Assembly: GCA_020726505.1 (NCBI GenBank) | Contig: JAHLEZ010000006.1 | Coordinates: forward strand, 3,224,001-3,288,000 | Direction of reading: 5' to 3' | From: Leptodontidium sp. MPI-SDFR-AT-0119 | Taxonomy: Eukaryota; Ascomycota; Leotiomycetes; Helotiales; Leptodontidiaceae | Length of the DNA: 64,000 bases | Shown here: positions 44,055 through 54,142 of the stretch, one piece after another | Layout: each line of letters starts with the position of its first letter | Position numbering within the stretch: position 1 is the stretch's first letter | Translations under genes and position numbers: made by a program | The notes under the pieces: generated by a model | What the model saw: the letters and a program-made list of their open reading frames with translations, nothing else | Database searches by the model: none | What the model was told of the DNA's origin: nothing

Positions 44055-47000
44055 TTAAGCAGTTCTTAGATTTAAAGCAGTTATAAAAGCTAATTGTTTA
44101 TTGTTATCTAAAGCTTTTGTAAAACCATCTGCTAATTGAACTGTAGTATTTACGTATAATAGATTTAGTTTATTTTCGTTTATTGAGTTTCTTATGAAAT
44201 GATAAGTTATATCAATATGTTTACTTCTTTTATGAAATTCGGGATTATTAGCTAATTTGAGAGCTGATTCACTATCAGTTAATAGCTTTGGTATAGGAGT
44301 TTCTCTATTATTTAGAAATTTATTGAAGTAGTTTATTAAATTATATAAGTATAATGCTTCTTTTATTGCTTCTTTAAAAGCCATATATTCAGCTTCACAA
44401 CTTGATAAAGCTACTGTTTTTTGAAGCATACTAAGCCAGCTTATAATACAGTTATTAACTAGAAACAAAAAGCCACTAGTACTTTTTCGGGAGCTAATAT
44501 CTCCCCCCCAATCGGCGTCTGTATAGCCTAATAATTCTAGGAATGTTTTATTACAAATATAGTATATTCCTAATTTAGGGTATTTATTTAAGTATTTCCA
44601 AATGCGGTCTAGAGCCCTAAAATGGCTTAAATCAGGTTTAGACATATATCTAGCGCATCTATTAGTAGCATATGCTATATCAGGTCTTGTCTTAGTTGCT
44701 AGATGTATTAAAGAGCCTACTTGTTGTTGATATAATTGTAGGTCTTCTTTATTAGCTAAGCTAGTTGCTTTATCTAATCTAATTCCTGCTTCTACTGGTG
44801 TAGTTACAGGATTTAAATTACCTTTATTAAAACGTTCGAATAACGTTTGAAGATATTTATTTTGATTTATATGTACTGATTGATTTTTATAATCTAGTTT
44901 TATTTCCATGCCAAGGAATTGATGTACTTCACTTATGTATTCTATTTTTATAGTTTTAGTTAATTCTTTAACTATATCCTTTATTATATTATCATCTGGT
45001 CCTGTGAATATTAAGTCGTCTACATGGCAAATTATAATTATTTTCAATTTATTATGTATAAATATAGCTTCATCAAATGGTAGAGCTTCAAAACCTAGTT
45101 TATTTAAGGCCTCGGATAAGTGTTTATACCATAGTCTAGGTGATTGCTTAAGGCCATATAAAGCTTTATTAAGTTTACAATATAATTTTGAGTTGTTATT
45201 ATTATTAGAGGTTTTTATTAACTCATATGTATTATTATTTGTATTATAATATCGTTCTCGACCTATTGGTTGTTCTATATATATTTCAGCATCTATTTTA
45301 GCGTGTACAAAGGCATTTTTAACGTCGTATTGATGCATTTTCCATTTATTTGCCATAGCTAATATAAATATTAACCTGTAGGATTCTGGCCTACAAGTAG
45401 CTGAAAAGGTTTCTAAATAGTTAAGGCCTAATACTTGATCAAAGCCTTTTACTACCCATCTTGATTTATATTTTATAATGTTATCATTTAGGTCTGTTTT
45501 TATTCTATAAACCCATCTACCTCTTAAATAGGTTTTATTAGGTGGTAATTCTACTAAATTCCACGTATTTTGTAGCTCTAACTCATCTATTTCTGATTTC
45601 ATAGATTTTAACCAATTATCTTTATCAAGACTATTTATAGCTTGTTTATATGTATTAGGTTCATTATTAATATTACTTATAAAGACTAGGTCTTCTTCAT
45701 TTTCTGTAGAGTTATTTATTAGAGCTATATTTGGAGAGCTATTTATTACAACTTGAGGAAAAGTTGTTCTTTGGCGGCCTGATCCGTCTGGGTGAATATT
45801 ATTATGATTATTATTATTATTACTTCTTGTAATTCTTATATTATTAGTATTATCCTCATTATTATTATTTTCATTATTGTTATCTCCATTATTATTATTG
45901 TTGTTATTATTGTTATTATTGCCTTCATTATTATTTATATTATTATTATTATTATTATTTATAAGGTCTTCTATATTTATTTGACTTTCTTCAAATATAT
46001 TTATTTCAGGATTATTTATAAATTTATTGTCAATGATTTTAATATCTCTTACCCAAAGAGCTTTTTTAGTTATTATATTTAGGACTTTATATAAAGGATA
46101 ATTAAATCCAATTAGTATTGCTTTATTAGCTTTTGGTTCTAGTTTAGTTATATGATTCTTTTTATTTTTATAAAAGCATATAGATCCAAATGTTTTAATA
46201 TAGGTAATATCTGGTATTTTATTATATCGTAATTCATAAGGAGTTTTATAGTCTATTACCGAATGCGGAGTTCTATTATAGAGATATGTAGCCGTTATTG
46301 CAGCTTCCCCCCATAAATAATTAGGTAAATTAGCAAATGCTAGTAGACACCTAACTTTATTTAATATAGTGCGATTTATACGCTCTGCTGCACCATTAGG
46401 TTCTTTTATATAAGCAGGAGCTAGTTAGTGAGTTATTCCATGATTTATAAGATATTCTTTAAATTTATTATTTATATATTCTCCACCATTATCAGTTGCA
46501 AGTATATTTATACGTTTATTATTATTGTTATTTTCATTTTTATTTTTATATTCAATAAAAGCGTTCATTGCTTCATATTTATTTCTTAGTAGTTTTATTT
46601 CTAAATATTTACTCTTAATATCTAAGAAAGTTATAATATATTTATAATTATCATATGTTATAGGTGTAATAGGGCCACATAAGTCACTGACTACTTTTTG
46701 TAGTAAATCAAAGACTTTATCACTAGTTATTTTATTAACTTTATTAGTGAATTTTCCTTTAAGACAAGTCTCACAGTTTAGTATTTGATTATTTATATCT
46801 GTATTTGAGATTATATTAGTATATCCATAAGTATTATTTATTATTTTATCTAAGTACATTAAGCTGATATGACCTAATTTTACATGCAAATCCATTTTAT
46901 TAATGCTTATAGGTTTATTTTCAATTGTACTCAAAATATTAGTATTAGTTATTTGATTACTAGTTTTATGTGGTATAATATTTAGTATATATAATCCTTT

Positions 47001-48314
47001 AGATTTATTGCCTTCAATTATTACTTCATTTGTTATATTATTTTTGATATAGGCAAAGGAGTTATTAAAAATGCTATAATATTGACTACTTAGTTGACTT
47101 TGAGATATTAAGTTAATACCTAATTCAGGCATATAAAGACAATCTTTGAGTTTATATATTTTATTATTAATTATTGACTTTATTAAGATATCTCCGTATC
47201 CTTTTATATTTATTTGTTTAGCTTTTCCCCAGCTTACTAGTTTATTACAGGTTTTAAATTCATGGAAATATGATATATTACAACATATATGTTTTGTTGC
47301 AGCGGTATCTAAAACAAAGGTATTTGATTGACTATTTGATTCTTGACTATTTACCCCTAATTCTTGATTATTTACAAAGTTGGAGCCTATATTTGTATTA
47401 TTAGTTATATTCTTTATAGAGGGCATAGTCATAAATACCTGTATATCTTCCATAGGGAAATCAATATCAAAATCCCCGATATTTTCCAAAATATCACTAT
47501 TACTATATAAAATATCAATATTCTCCTCCCGCTTATCCCGAGCCGATTTCTCGGTAATATCAGGTGATTTATCAGTCTTTGGCCGTTTCCACCCCTTAGG
47601 GGCCTTATCGGGAAATAAGAAGGCGCAGTTAGAAGTCACATGAGAGTGTTGTTTGCAATTAGTACAATACTTCTTGCTTTGAGGGCTATTCTTAGTGACT
47701 TTATAAGGTTTTTTGCCTTTATAGCCACTAGAAGTTATTAGGGCCTGATCTGTATTAGTATCATTTGATTCTTGACGTTTTGATTCGTCTAATAAATTAG
47801 AGAATAACGACTCAAGGGTATAAGAATCAATATTAGTTCTTAAAGACTGTGTTATATTGGAAACTAATCCATCATAGTTATCAGTCAAGTTATTAAGAAC
47901 CCAAGCTATTATTACCTGTTTAGGCAATTCAAGGTTTTTAGCTTTTAGCTGATCGCTTAGCTGTTTTACCTTGTTAAGGTATTCTTCCATTGAATTATAC
48001 TTAATCAAATGGGTATCAAAGAATTCTCGGCAAATCAAAAATTCCGAGCTAAACCCCTTAGGGGAATAGAGGTTTTTAAGTGATTGCCAAGCTTCAAAAG
48101 CACGTGTTATGTGCTGTATTTGCAAAAGAGGACCGTCCTCAATAAGCAATTGGATATTGGAGAGAGCTTTGCCGTTTATTTCATCACTTACTTCATTAGA
48201 CGCTATTACAGCGTTTAGCGCTTCTTTAGTTAAGAAGGCCGTCATACGAAGTGCCCAAATAGGGTAATTAGCCGAGCCCGTAAGCTTAGCCATAGTGATC
48301 TTATCAGAGCTCAT
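44055..48314 (-). pseudogene. Copia gag-integrase-RT-RNase H polyprotein with one stop
   Basis: From the Met at 48314 a single frame of about 1,419 codons runs to 44055. It encodes gag with a zinc knuckle (YCTNCKQHSHVTSNC, about 47640-47680) and a protease with FVLDTAATKHIC (about 47300). The integrase has an HxxxH...CxxC-type finger (HVKLGHI and CETCLKG, about 46760-46890) and its core Asp (about 46700). An Asn-rich hinge (about 45800-45960) leads to reverse transcriptase (WVYRIKTDL; active site CHVDDLIFTG, about 45010-45040) and RNase H (GYTDADWGGD; SSCEAEYMA). The only break is TAA at 46425-46427 inside the integrase core, where relatives have Gln; it is explained by one C-to-T change. Both halves stay in the same frame. 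Confidence 0.92.
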
Positions 48315-48547
48315 TCTGTTTATTTTATTAGTTATTTTTCAAAGAGTTTTTGAAGATATTAACTTAACTTGAGATTTTTGAGAATTTGAGTTATTCAAGA
48401 AAGTCTAAGTTTTTTGATATTAGTTATTGATCACGTAGATTATATATGTTCCAAGTTATAGGGCAAAATACCTGTTATTGGTTGAGAACTTTTCAAGTGT
48501 TAGATTTTTGAGTGAAAAATCCTTTTATTAGACCAGCTAATAAATCA

Positions 48548-48850
48548 GAGGTATGGAGGTATGCCGGAGGTATGGCGTAGGTATGGAGGTATGGAGCCGT
48601 AGGTATGAGGTATGGCGTAGGTATGGAGGTATGGAACCGTAGGTATGAGGTATGGAGGTATGGAGCCGTAGGTATGAGGTATGGAGGTATGGAGCCGTAG
48701 GTATGAGGTATGGAGGTATGGAGCCGTAGGTATGAGGTATGGAGGTATGACGTAGTTATGGAGTTATGCCGTAGTTATGAGGTATGGAGGTATGGAGGTA
48801 TAGAGCCGTAGGTATGAGGTATGAGGTATGGAGTTTATGGAGTATTTTGA
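48548..48850 (-). repeat. Minisatellite in the Copia leader
   Basis: Between the primer-binding site and the gag start there are about ten head-to-tail copies of variants of GGTATGGAGCCGTA and GGTATGAGGTATGGA. It belongs to the untranslated leader of the element RNA. Confidence 0.85.
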
Positions 48851-49016
48851 GGGTCTAGAAGGTATGGTATGTAAGAGAAGAGTTCTTGTCGAGCCAGTCG
48901 ATAAAACTCAAATACAAACAAAATGAGGTTGTAACGAAGTATATGAGAATGATTTAGGTAAAGAGCAAGCTCTTGATCTGTTGAATTGAGGTAGAATAAG
49001 AGGAGGTGCTATCGGA

Positions 49017-49027
49017 GGCTCATAACC
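49017..49027 (-). other. Copia primer-binding site, initiator tRNA-Met anticodon type
   Basis: Directly inside the 5' LTR the plus strand reads GGCTCATAACC, the anticodon stem-loop sequence of eukaryotic initiator tRNA-Met (CAT anticodon). The minus-strand RNA can therefore pair with it. Priming by a tRNA half of this kind is known for Drosophila copia and related elements. Confidence 0.7.
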
Positions 49028-49361
49028 TGTAAAATAGAGAATGATGGTGTGAATGATGATTCTATTGAGGGGGCATTTCTAGGTCTATATAACTACTTTG
49101 AGTACTGAGTACCAAGCTCTCGCATCGGTTATTAGCTTTGTATCAAGTTACTAGCTTTGTATCAAAGGCTCGCATCAGTTATTAGCTTCGTATCAAGTTA
49201 CTAGCTTTGTATCAGAGGCTCGCATCGGTTATTAGCTTTGTATCAAGTTACTAGCCTTGTATCAGAGGCTCGCATCGGTTATTAGCTTTGTATCAAGTTA
49301 CTAGCCTTGTATCAGAGGCTCGCATCGGTTATTAGGCTCGCATATGGCTAGTATTCTTATA
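49028..49361 (-). repeat. 5' LTR of Copia element
   Basis: 334 bp with the same tandem-repeat core as the 3' LTR and no difference detected on reading both. Confidence 0.92.
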
Positions 49362-49366
49362 GCTAC

Positions 49367-49411
49367 GAGCCCGTGTCGGTTAGAATGCGAGGCGCATCGT
49401 AGGTCGTAACA
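49367..49411 (-). repeat. LTR (5') of Gypsy copy 2, remaining part
   Basis: This is the final 45 bp of the split 300 bp LTR, ending GGTCGTAACA, followed by the target duplication GCTCT. Confidence 0.9.
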
Positions 49412-49416
49412 GCTCT

Positions 49417-52030
49417 CTTCCTAGGCAATTAAAACTAGACTATTTTAGGAGTCCTTTACAGCGTGTAGAGGAAATCGAATATGGCTATCAAATTCGTCTT
49501 ATTTAAGAATAAACATCCCTCGTAAATCGGGATCCTTAAGGAGCTTACAATTAGCCTTGTGACCTTTCTCGTTCTAGCTAGTTACTTAGTAGGCCTTATT
49601 ACACCTATATTAGCATTTAAGTCAATATAATACGAGGAAGATTTTTATTGGTAGTCTTACCCTATCGTAATACTAGAACGACGAGCACTTATTACACCGT
49701 TATAGAGATATTACCTTCTTACCGTACCCGTGACATATTCTAATACTACTAAGCTCTATTAAGAACTATTAAACCTAGTCGTTCAACGCTAGTAACTTGT
49801 CCAGTGACAGTAAGAAGACTTATATAATATCCCGTTCGGTTAGCGAAGATAAATTAAGGTGTAAATTAGCAATTTTATAATACCTTAATTATCCGGGGAT
49901 CTTTATAGCGAATACTAGGGGGGCCAAACGTAAATACGTGGCGTTTTACATATAAAATTGCGACTGTGTACCCGCTTCGAAGCTGAGTAGGTGCTAATTT
50001 ACTACCTCGGCCGTTAATATAGAAGTGTAGTGGAATTTTCCCGCTATTAATATCCTTAGTTTCTATCTCTAGATAATAAAGTATAGTAAAATCTATTATC
50101 TCAGCTAAAAAGTACTAATAGCGTCGCGGTCAGTAAGTAACTATGTCGTTACTCTTATAAAAGTCCGGATCTACGACGTTCTCGTCTAAGAGGTCAGTAA
50201 ACCCAGGGAATATCGCACGGCTCCGCAGATTCGCCAGCTGTCTTAGGGCCTTTGGCTTCTCCCTCCTCCAAAGCTAGTCTTCGAAGTCGCGCGGTTCAAG
50301 TCCTTACGGGGCTTTATTTACTTTCGTCTTCCACTTCGTTAAGACTTCAAATAGCTCGTACTTCGAGGGGTCCTGTGCTAGAGCTCCGTGCTTAGTAGCT
50401 GGCGTGCTGTCGCCGCTAAGGGTCGTCTTCTAAATAAACGCCGCCCTCTCCGCGAAAATACGTCCTCTTACTAAGTCGTTATTAGCGATAACGAGCTAGG
50501 CGGCATTAATAAAGGCTTACGCAAACTTAACGTCCTCTCGTCCTTACTTGTTATAGAGACGTACCTATTAATCAAAGTAACGGAGGGTCTAGAGTAGGGA
50601 TACTAAAATTCCCTTTATGCCGAGTTGGTCGATAACACCGTCTAAGCGGTAGATCTCCTCCAATCTCCTGTCGCTTTCTTAGCTCTACTCTAGTAGTAAG
50701 GAGTAAAGATAACACAAATATATAAAGTCGAACCTTTCCTAAAGAGCCTTTTACTGGGCTTTGCGGTTCTTAAGAGGGGCTAAGTAAGTTATCGTGATCT
50801 CTTCGCCTTTATTAATGTCTCTTAAAGTATACACTATGTGTCGTTTAATCTTTTTATTTTAGTTCTTTTATATATTATTATCGCAAGTGTAGTTAATGCG
50901 ATATACTTCTAGGAAGATTACCCCTTTATCTCTAACGGCTTCGGCAAGGAGGGAGTTTGTTCGAAAAATCCCGAGATACTACTTAGTAGTATTCTTATAT
51001 AAGTAAATATTATATATAAATAAGAAGTCTCGCCGTTAGTTTTCGTTAAGGGCTTTAACTTGCTTATAAATGGATGTTCGAAGCCGCTTGCTGCCGACCG
51101 ATTCACTAACTATAACGACGGCCTTTTCAAAGAGAATTCGCGTGCCCTTAGAGATCTTTTCGATTGCGACGAGACCCTTTCCTTTCCCCGGCACATCTTA
51201 TAAGGCGTATATAGAATTATCTGTCGTACTTTATACCTTTACGTCTCTTGCTCCCTCTAAGTTTCTATTATTCTTATTTATAATAAAAATTACCGCGGTA
51301 AACTTAAACGAAAGTTCTATTTCGTCCCGTTTAGAGTCAATCGTGATCTTACTAAATATAACTTAAGGTAATAAGCCGAGTAATCCGAATACCTTGTCGT
51401 AGGGGAGTGTGTACTGTGCAGATCCTGCTAAGCGACGTAAGTCGTCTACTACCGTGCCCTTTAGCCCGTCTTCCTTATTAGACAAGACCCCCGACTTCTG
51501 CCACTACTCAATAGAGTTTAGTAATTATAAATATAGCGACATTCTAGCCACCGCGCGAGAGTCTAAGGTACTGCCGTCTAGAATTTTATTACAAAAGATA
51601 TTAGTAAGCGTTAGAACTACGCGAAGGGGTACACTTAAATCGCCCCAGTCGAGGGTCGAATAGATCAGGCTGACGGCTAGTTCCTGAATTATTTATAGGC
51701 GAGTCTAGTACGAATTCTAAGTAAGGCGAAAGAGTGCTATAACAATAAGATCGCGAAAATAAGGGGGTCCAAATTCATCTAAGTCATCTAAGTCGGCTTA
51801 TTACTCGTTGTCAAAGTATAAGACATCCCTTAAGAAGGGGAAACCTTCTAGCTCGTCATAATTATAATCAGATTCTTATGCCTTCACGCCAATCCCTAGA
51901 GCTGCTTCTAATGTTTACTTGCCGTGGGCCTCCAAAATTATATTATAAAGGCGAAGCTTATTAAACGAAGTCTCGACCTAAGAGTCTAGGCTTATACTAC
52001 TTATTTTATCTTCTCTGAGCTATCCCCCAT
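49417..52030 (-). pseudogene. RIP-damaged HET-like / SET / MYND gene remnant
   Basis: On the minus strand one frame can be followed from about 52000 to 49430 despite many stops. The first part (about 51950-51290) has HET-domain signatures: TRL-stop-IIQELAV, and LPYDKVFGLLGLLP followed by SKITID. The same frame then runs into a SET-domain protein of the SET5/SMYD type: DVPGKGKGLVAIEKISKGTRIL (about 51210-51140) and YTLRDINKGEEITITYLAPL (about 50830-50770). A helical C-terminal part contains DFEDWLWRREKPK (about 50290). A MYND-like finger is at the end (YGKKV...RCNKCS, EKGHKANCKLLKDP, about 49700-49550). Stops sit at Gln, Arg or Trp positions. SET-MYND proteins are lysine methyltransferases; this copy is dead. 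Whether the HET part and the SET part were one gene is uncertain. Confidence 0.6.
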
Positions 52031-52187
52031 ACTGCCATAAACACATGGTGATGGGCACGGGCCCTAAATGCGGTTGCTGTAGCGCCTGCATTTACAGGGG
52101 CCTTTAGCTCCTGTGCGGGGCATTATCAAAACATCAACAAACCCCTGTTTCTTCACCCAAATCATCCACTTTTCAATGAATTCAAGA

Positions 52188-53881
52188 TGTCAGAGCCAGT
52201 AATTGAAGATACCACCGATACAGGCACTTTACGGCCCAAAGTGAAGCCTTTACTAAACGCAGGGACCTGTTTTTAGCCTATGGAGCTTGACGATTTCGAC
52301 TTTGAGGTACATATACCAGAAGATTGCTCACCAGAGGACCCTATTTCCCTCTTCATTTAGTACTACAGCCTAGACATCGTAAATACTATTGTTTTGGCTA
52401 CAAATGCGTACCAACGAGATACAGAGACTCCGGCGTCTCGTGCAGTAGCATGGGAACCTACTTGTGTAAAGGAAATCTACTTGTATTTAGCCTTTTGTAT
52501 TTACATAACTGTATTCCCTCTTAACTCGATTAAGGACTACTAGTCTACGAAGAAAATAACGCCATTCCATCGTATTACTTCAATATTCTCACGAAACCGG
52601 TTTCAAGAGCTTCGGCGACGATTTAAAATATCAAACGATAATACTCTTTACCTATATCAAAAGACTGAGCCTTTAAATAGTCATATTCAAGCTACGAACT
52701 TTCGATTTTAGAAACCTGGCCAACAAGTAACTATAGACGAAGCTATACAACGATATACAAGAAGATCAAAGTTCATAACTACGATTCCTAGTAAACTAAC
52801 ACTAACTGGCATTAAGATTTAGGTTCTTGCACAACGTGGCTTCTTCTTACAGTAGTCATTCCATACACTAAGGAAGAAAGGTAGTGCATACAATATACCG
52901 CAATACAAGGACTTAAACCCTACTTAATCAGTTATTCCACACTTATTAAGTTCTCTTCTAACAGCAACATATTATATCTACGTAGACAACTTGTTCACTT
53001 CGCCACGGTTATTTAAGCACCTAAGAGCAATAAATATCGCTGCTACTAGAACATGCCGTATTGCCTCAGGAGTAGTAAAGGACTTAGTACACTTAAAGAA
53101 GACGCGGGAAAAAGGGCCAAACGTAATGCCGTGGGGGGAGGTCCATTCGTTCCTTACTGAATCGAATCTTATTAATTAAACTAGATTTCAAGATGGGGCC
53201 TTTACTCTTGCTATGTCGACATTTTAGGATAGCAAAACCAAGGTCAAACGGGTACGAAAACGTCCCAAATCGACATCCAGAAATGCAACTATTAGTCGAA
53301 GGCCCTTTAATAACGCTTCTACTAAAGAGCTCGAGATCCCTGAGTTATATGACGCCTACAATTAATACATAGGAGCCGTCGATTTAGGGGACCAATTACA
53401 GAGCCATAACGGAGGCCTCCGAATTATCAGAAGAGGGCCAGTCCAGTGCCTTCAACAGTTTTTACTATCGGTTGTAATAACCAACTGTTTCTTGATCTAT
53501 AGCTATTCAGGCTACGATATTAAGACAATAAATATACGGAATCAAGACGATTTCCGCATACAACTTATGGAGGCATTAATTAATCTTGGGAAGGATGCAC
53601 CTAGGTCTCGGAAACGACGTGTTTCAGGGCTATCTAAGGACGCTTTTGAGGTCCCAATACATCAACACGAGCATATCAAGATGTCCACGTTCAATAAGAG
53701 ACGAGATTGTGTTACTTGTAAAGGTAGGAGGTATTTTGACCGTCCCCGCAAGAGGGTAGCTCTTGGGAGCCTTGATATTAACCGCCCAAGGCAAAGGAAA
53801 GCTACTGTGTATGGCTGTAAACAATACGATGTTGCCATTTATAAAGGGAACAACTACTGTGGGAGGGAAAAAGCCCAATAA
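52188..53881 (+). pseudogene. PiggyBac-like transposase remnant
   Basis: From the ATG at about 52188 (MSEPVIEDTTD) the plus strand encodes an acidic leader and a DDE_Tnp_1_7-type transposase. Visible blocks are FHRITSIFSRNRFQELRRR, VTIDEAIQRYTRRS (first Asp region), YVDNLFTSPRLFKHLR (second Asp) and IGAVDLGDQLQSHNGG (third Asp region). A long open stretch (53492-53881) ends in a Cys-rich tail (CVTCKGRR, YGCKQYDVAIYKGNNYC) like the C-terminal ring-type finger of PiggyBac enzymes. About ten TAG/TAA stops break the frame. TTAA target duplications and clear terminal repeats were not found, so the element ends are unknown. Confidence 0.75.
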
Positions 53882-54016
53882 ACCACACAACAAGAGGGTA
53901 GCATGTAGTGAGGTACGGGGGGAGACTCTAGGTGTAGGAAATCGCGGATTAATCAAATCTAAAGATAATACATATCCAAAGAGCATGACAAGTCGAGGGA
54001 GGGGAGGAGAAAAAAA

Positions 54017-54142
54017 GTGTATTAGATAATATCTATGAAAAGTTCTTAGTTGTTGAGTTGATTTCAAGTGTTGAGCTCTTTTATGTGGAAAGAGCTTATC
54101 CGGTCAGGTGACAAAGGAGTTACTAGAGTCTTCCCTACCACA
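54017..54142 (-). repeat. Possible short LTR fragment
   Basis: The segment TGTATTAG...TACCACA has TG...CA ends. It is followed by TTCGTCCCCCTCTTC, which read in reverse is a purine tract next to an LTR. No second copy or target duplication was found, so this is weak. Confidence 0.25.

Larger units (their letters stand above)
43670..49361 (-). mobile_element. Young Ty1/Copia retrotransposon inserted in Gypsy copy 2
   Basis: The 5692 bp element has two 334 bp LTRs (43670-44003 and 49028-49361) that look identical on reading through. A 5 bp target duplication GCTAC lies at 43665-43669 and 49362-49366. Gene order integrase before reverse transcriptase makes it Ty1/Copia. LTRs begin TGTAAAATAG and end TTATA. 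One polyprotein frame with a single stop fills most of the interior. Identical LTRs and insertion into an already decayed Gypsy LTR indicate a recent event. Confidence 0.95.
38276..49411 (-). mobile_element. Gypsy copy 2, internally deleted and interrupted by Copia
   Basis: This is the same family as Gypsy copy 1, in reverse orientation. The left LTR is 38276-38575. The right LTR is split by the Copia element into 43415-43669 (255 bp) and 49367-49411 (45 bp), which sum to the same 300 bp. The flanking 5 bp duplication GCTCT is at 38271-38275 and 49412-49416. Internal sequence is 4839 bp, versus 5984 bp in copy 1. Confidence 0.95.

Noticed and set aside
45792..46082. Ile-rich plus-strand frame resembling a membrane protein
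   Set aside because: It is the antisense of the Asn-rich hinge of the Copia polyprotein (ATT repeats opposite AAT).
48548..48850. CRISPR-like array
   Set aside because: The units are contiguous without unique spacers, lie in a eukaryotic retrotransposon leader, and are simply a minisatellite.
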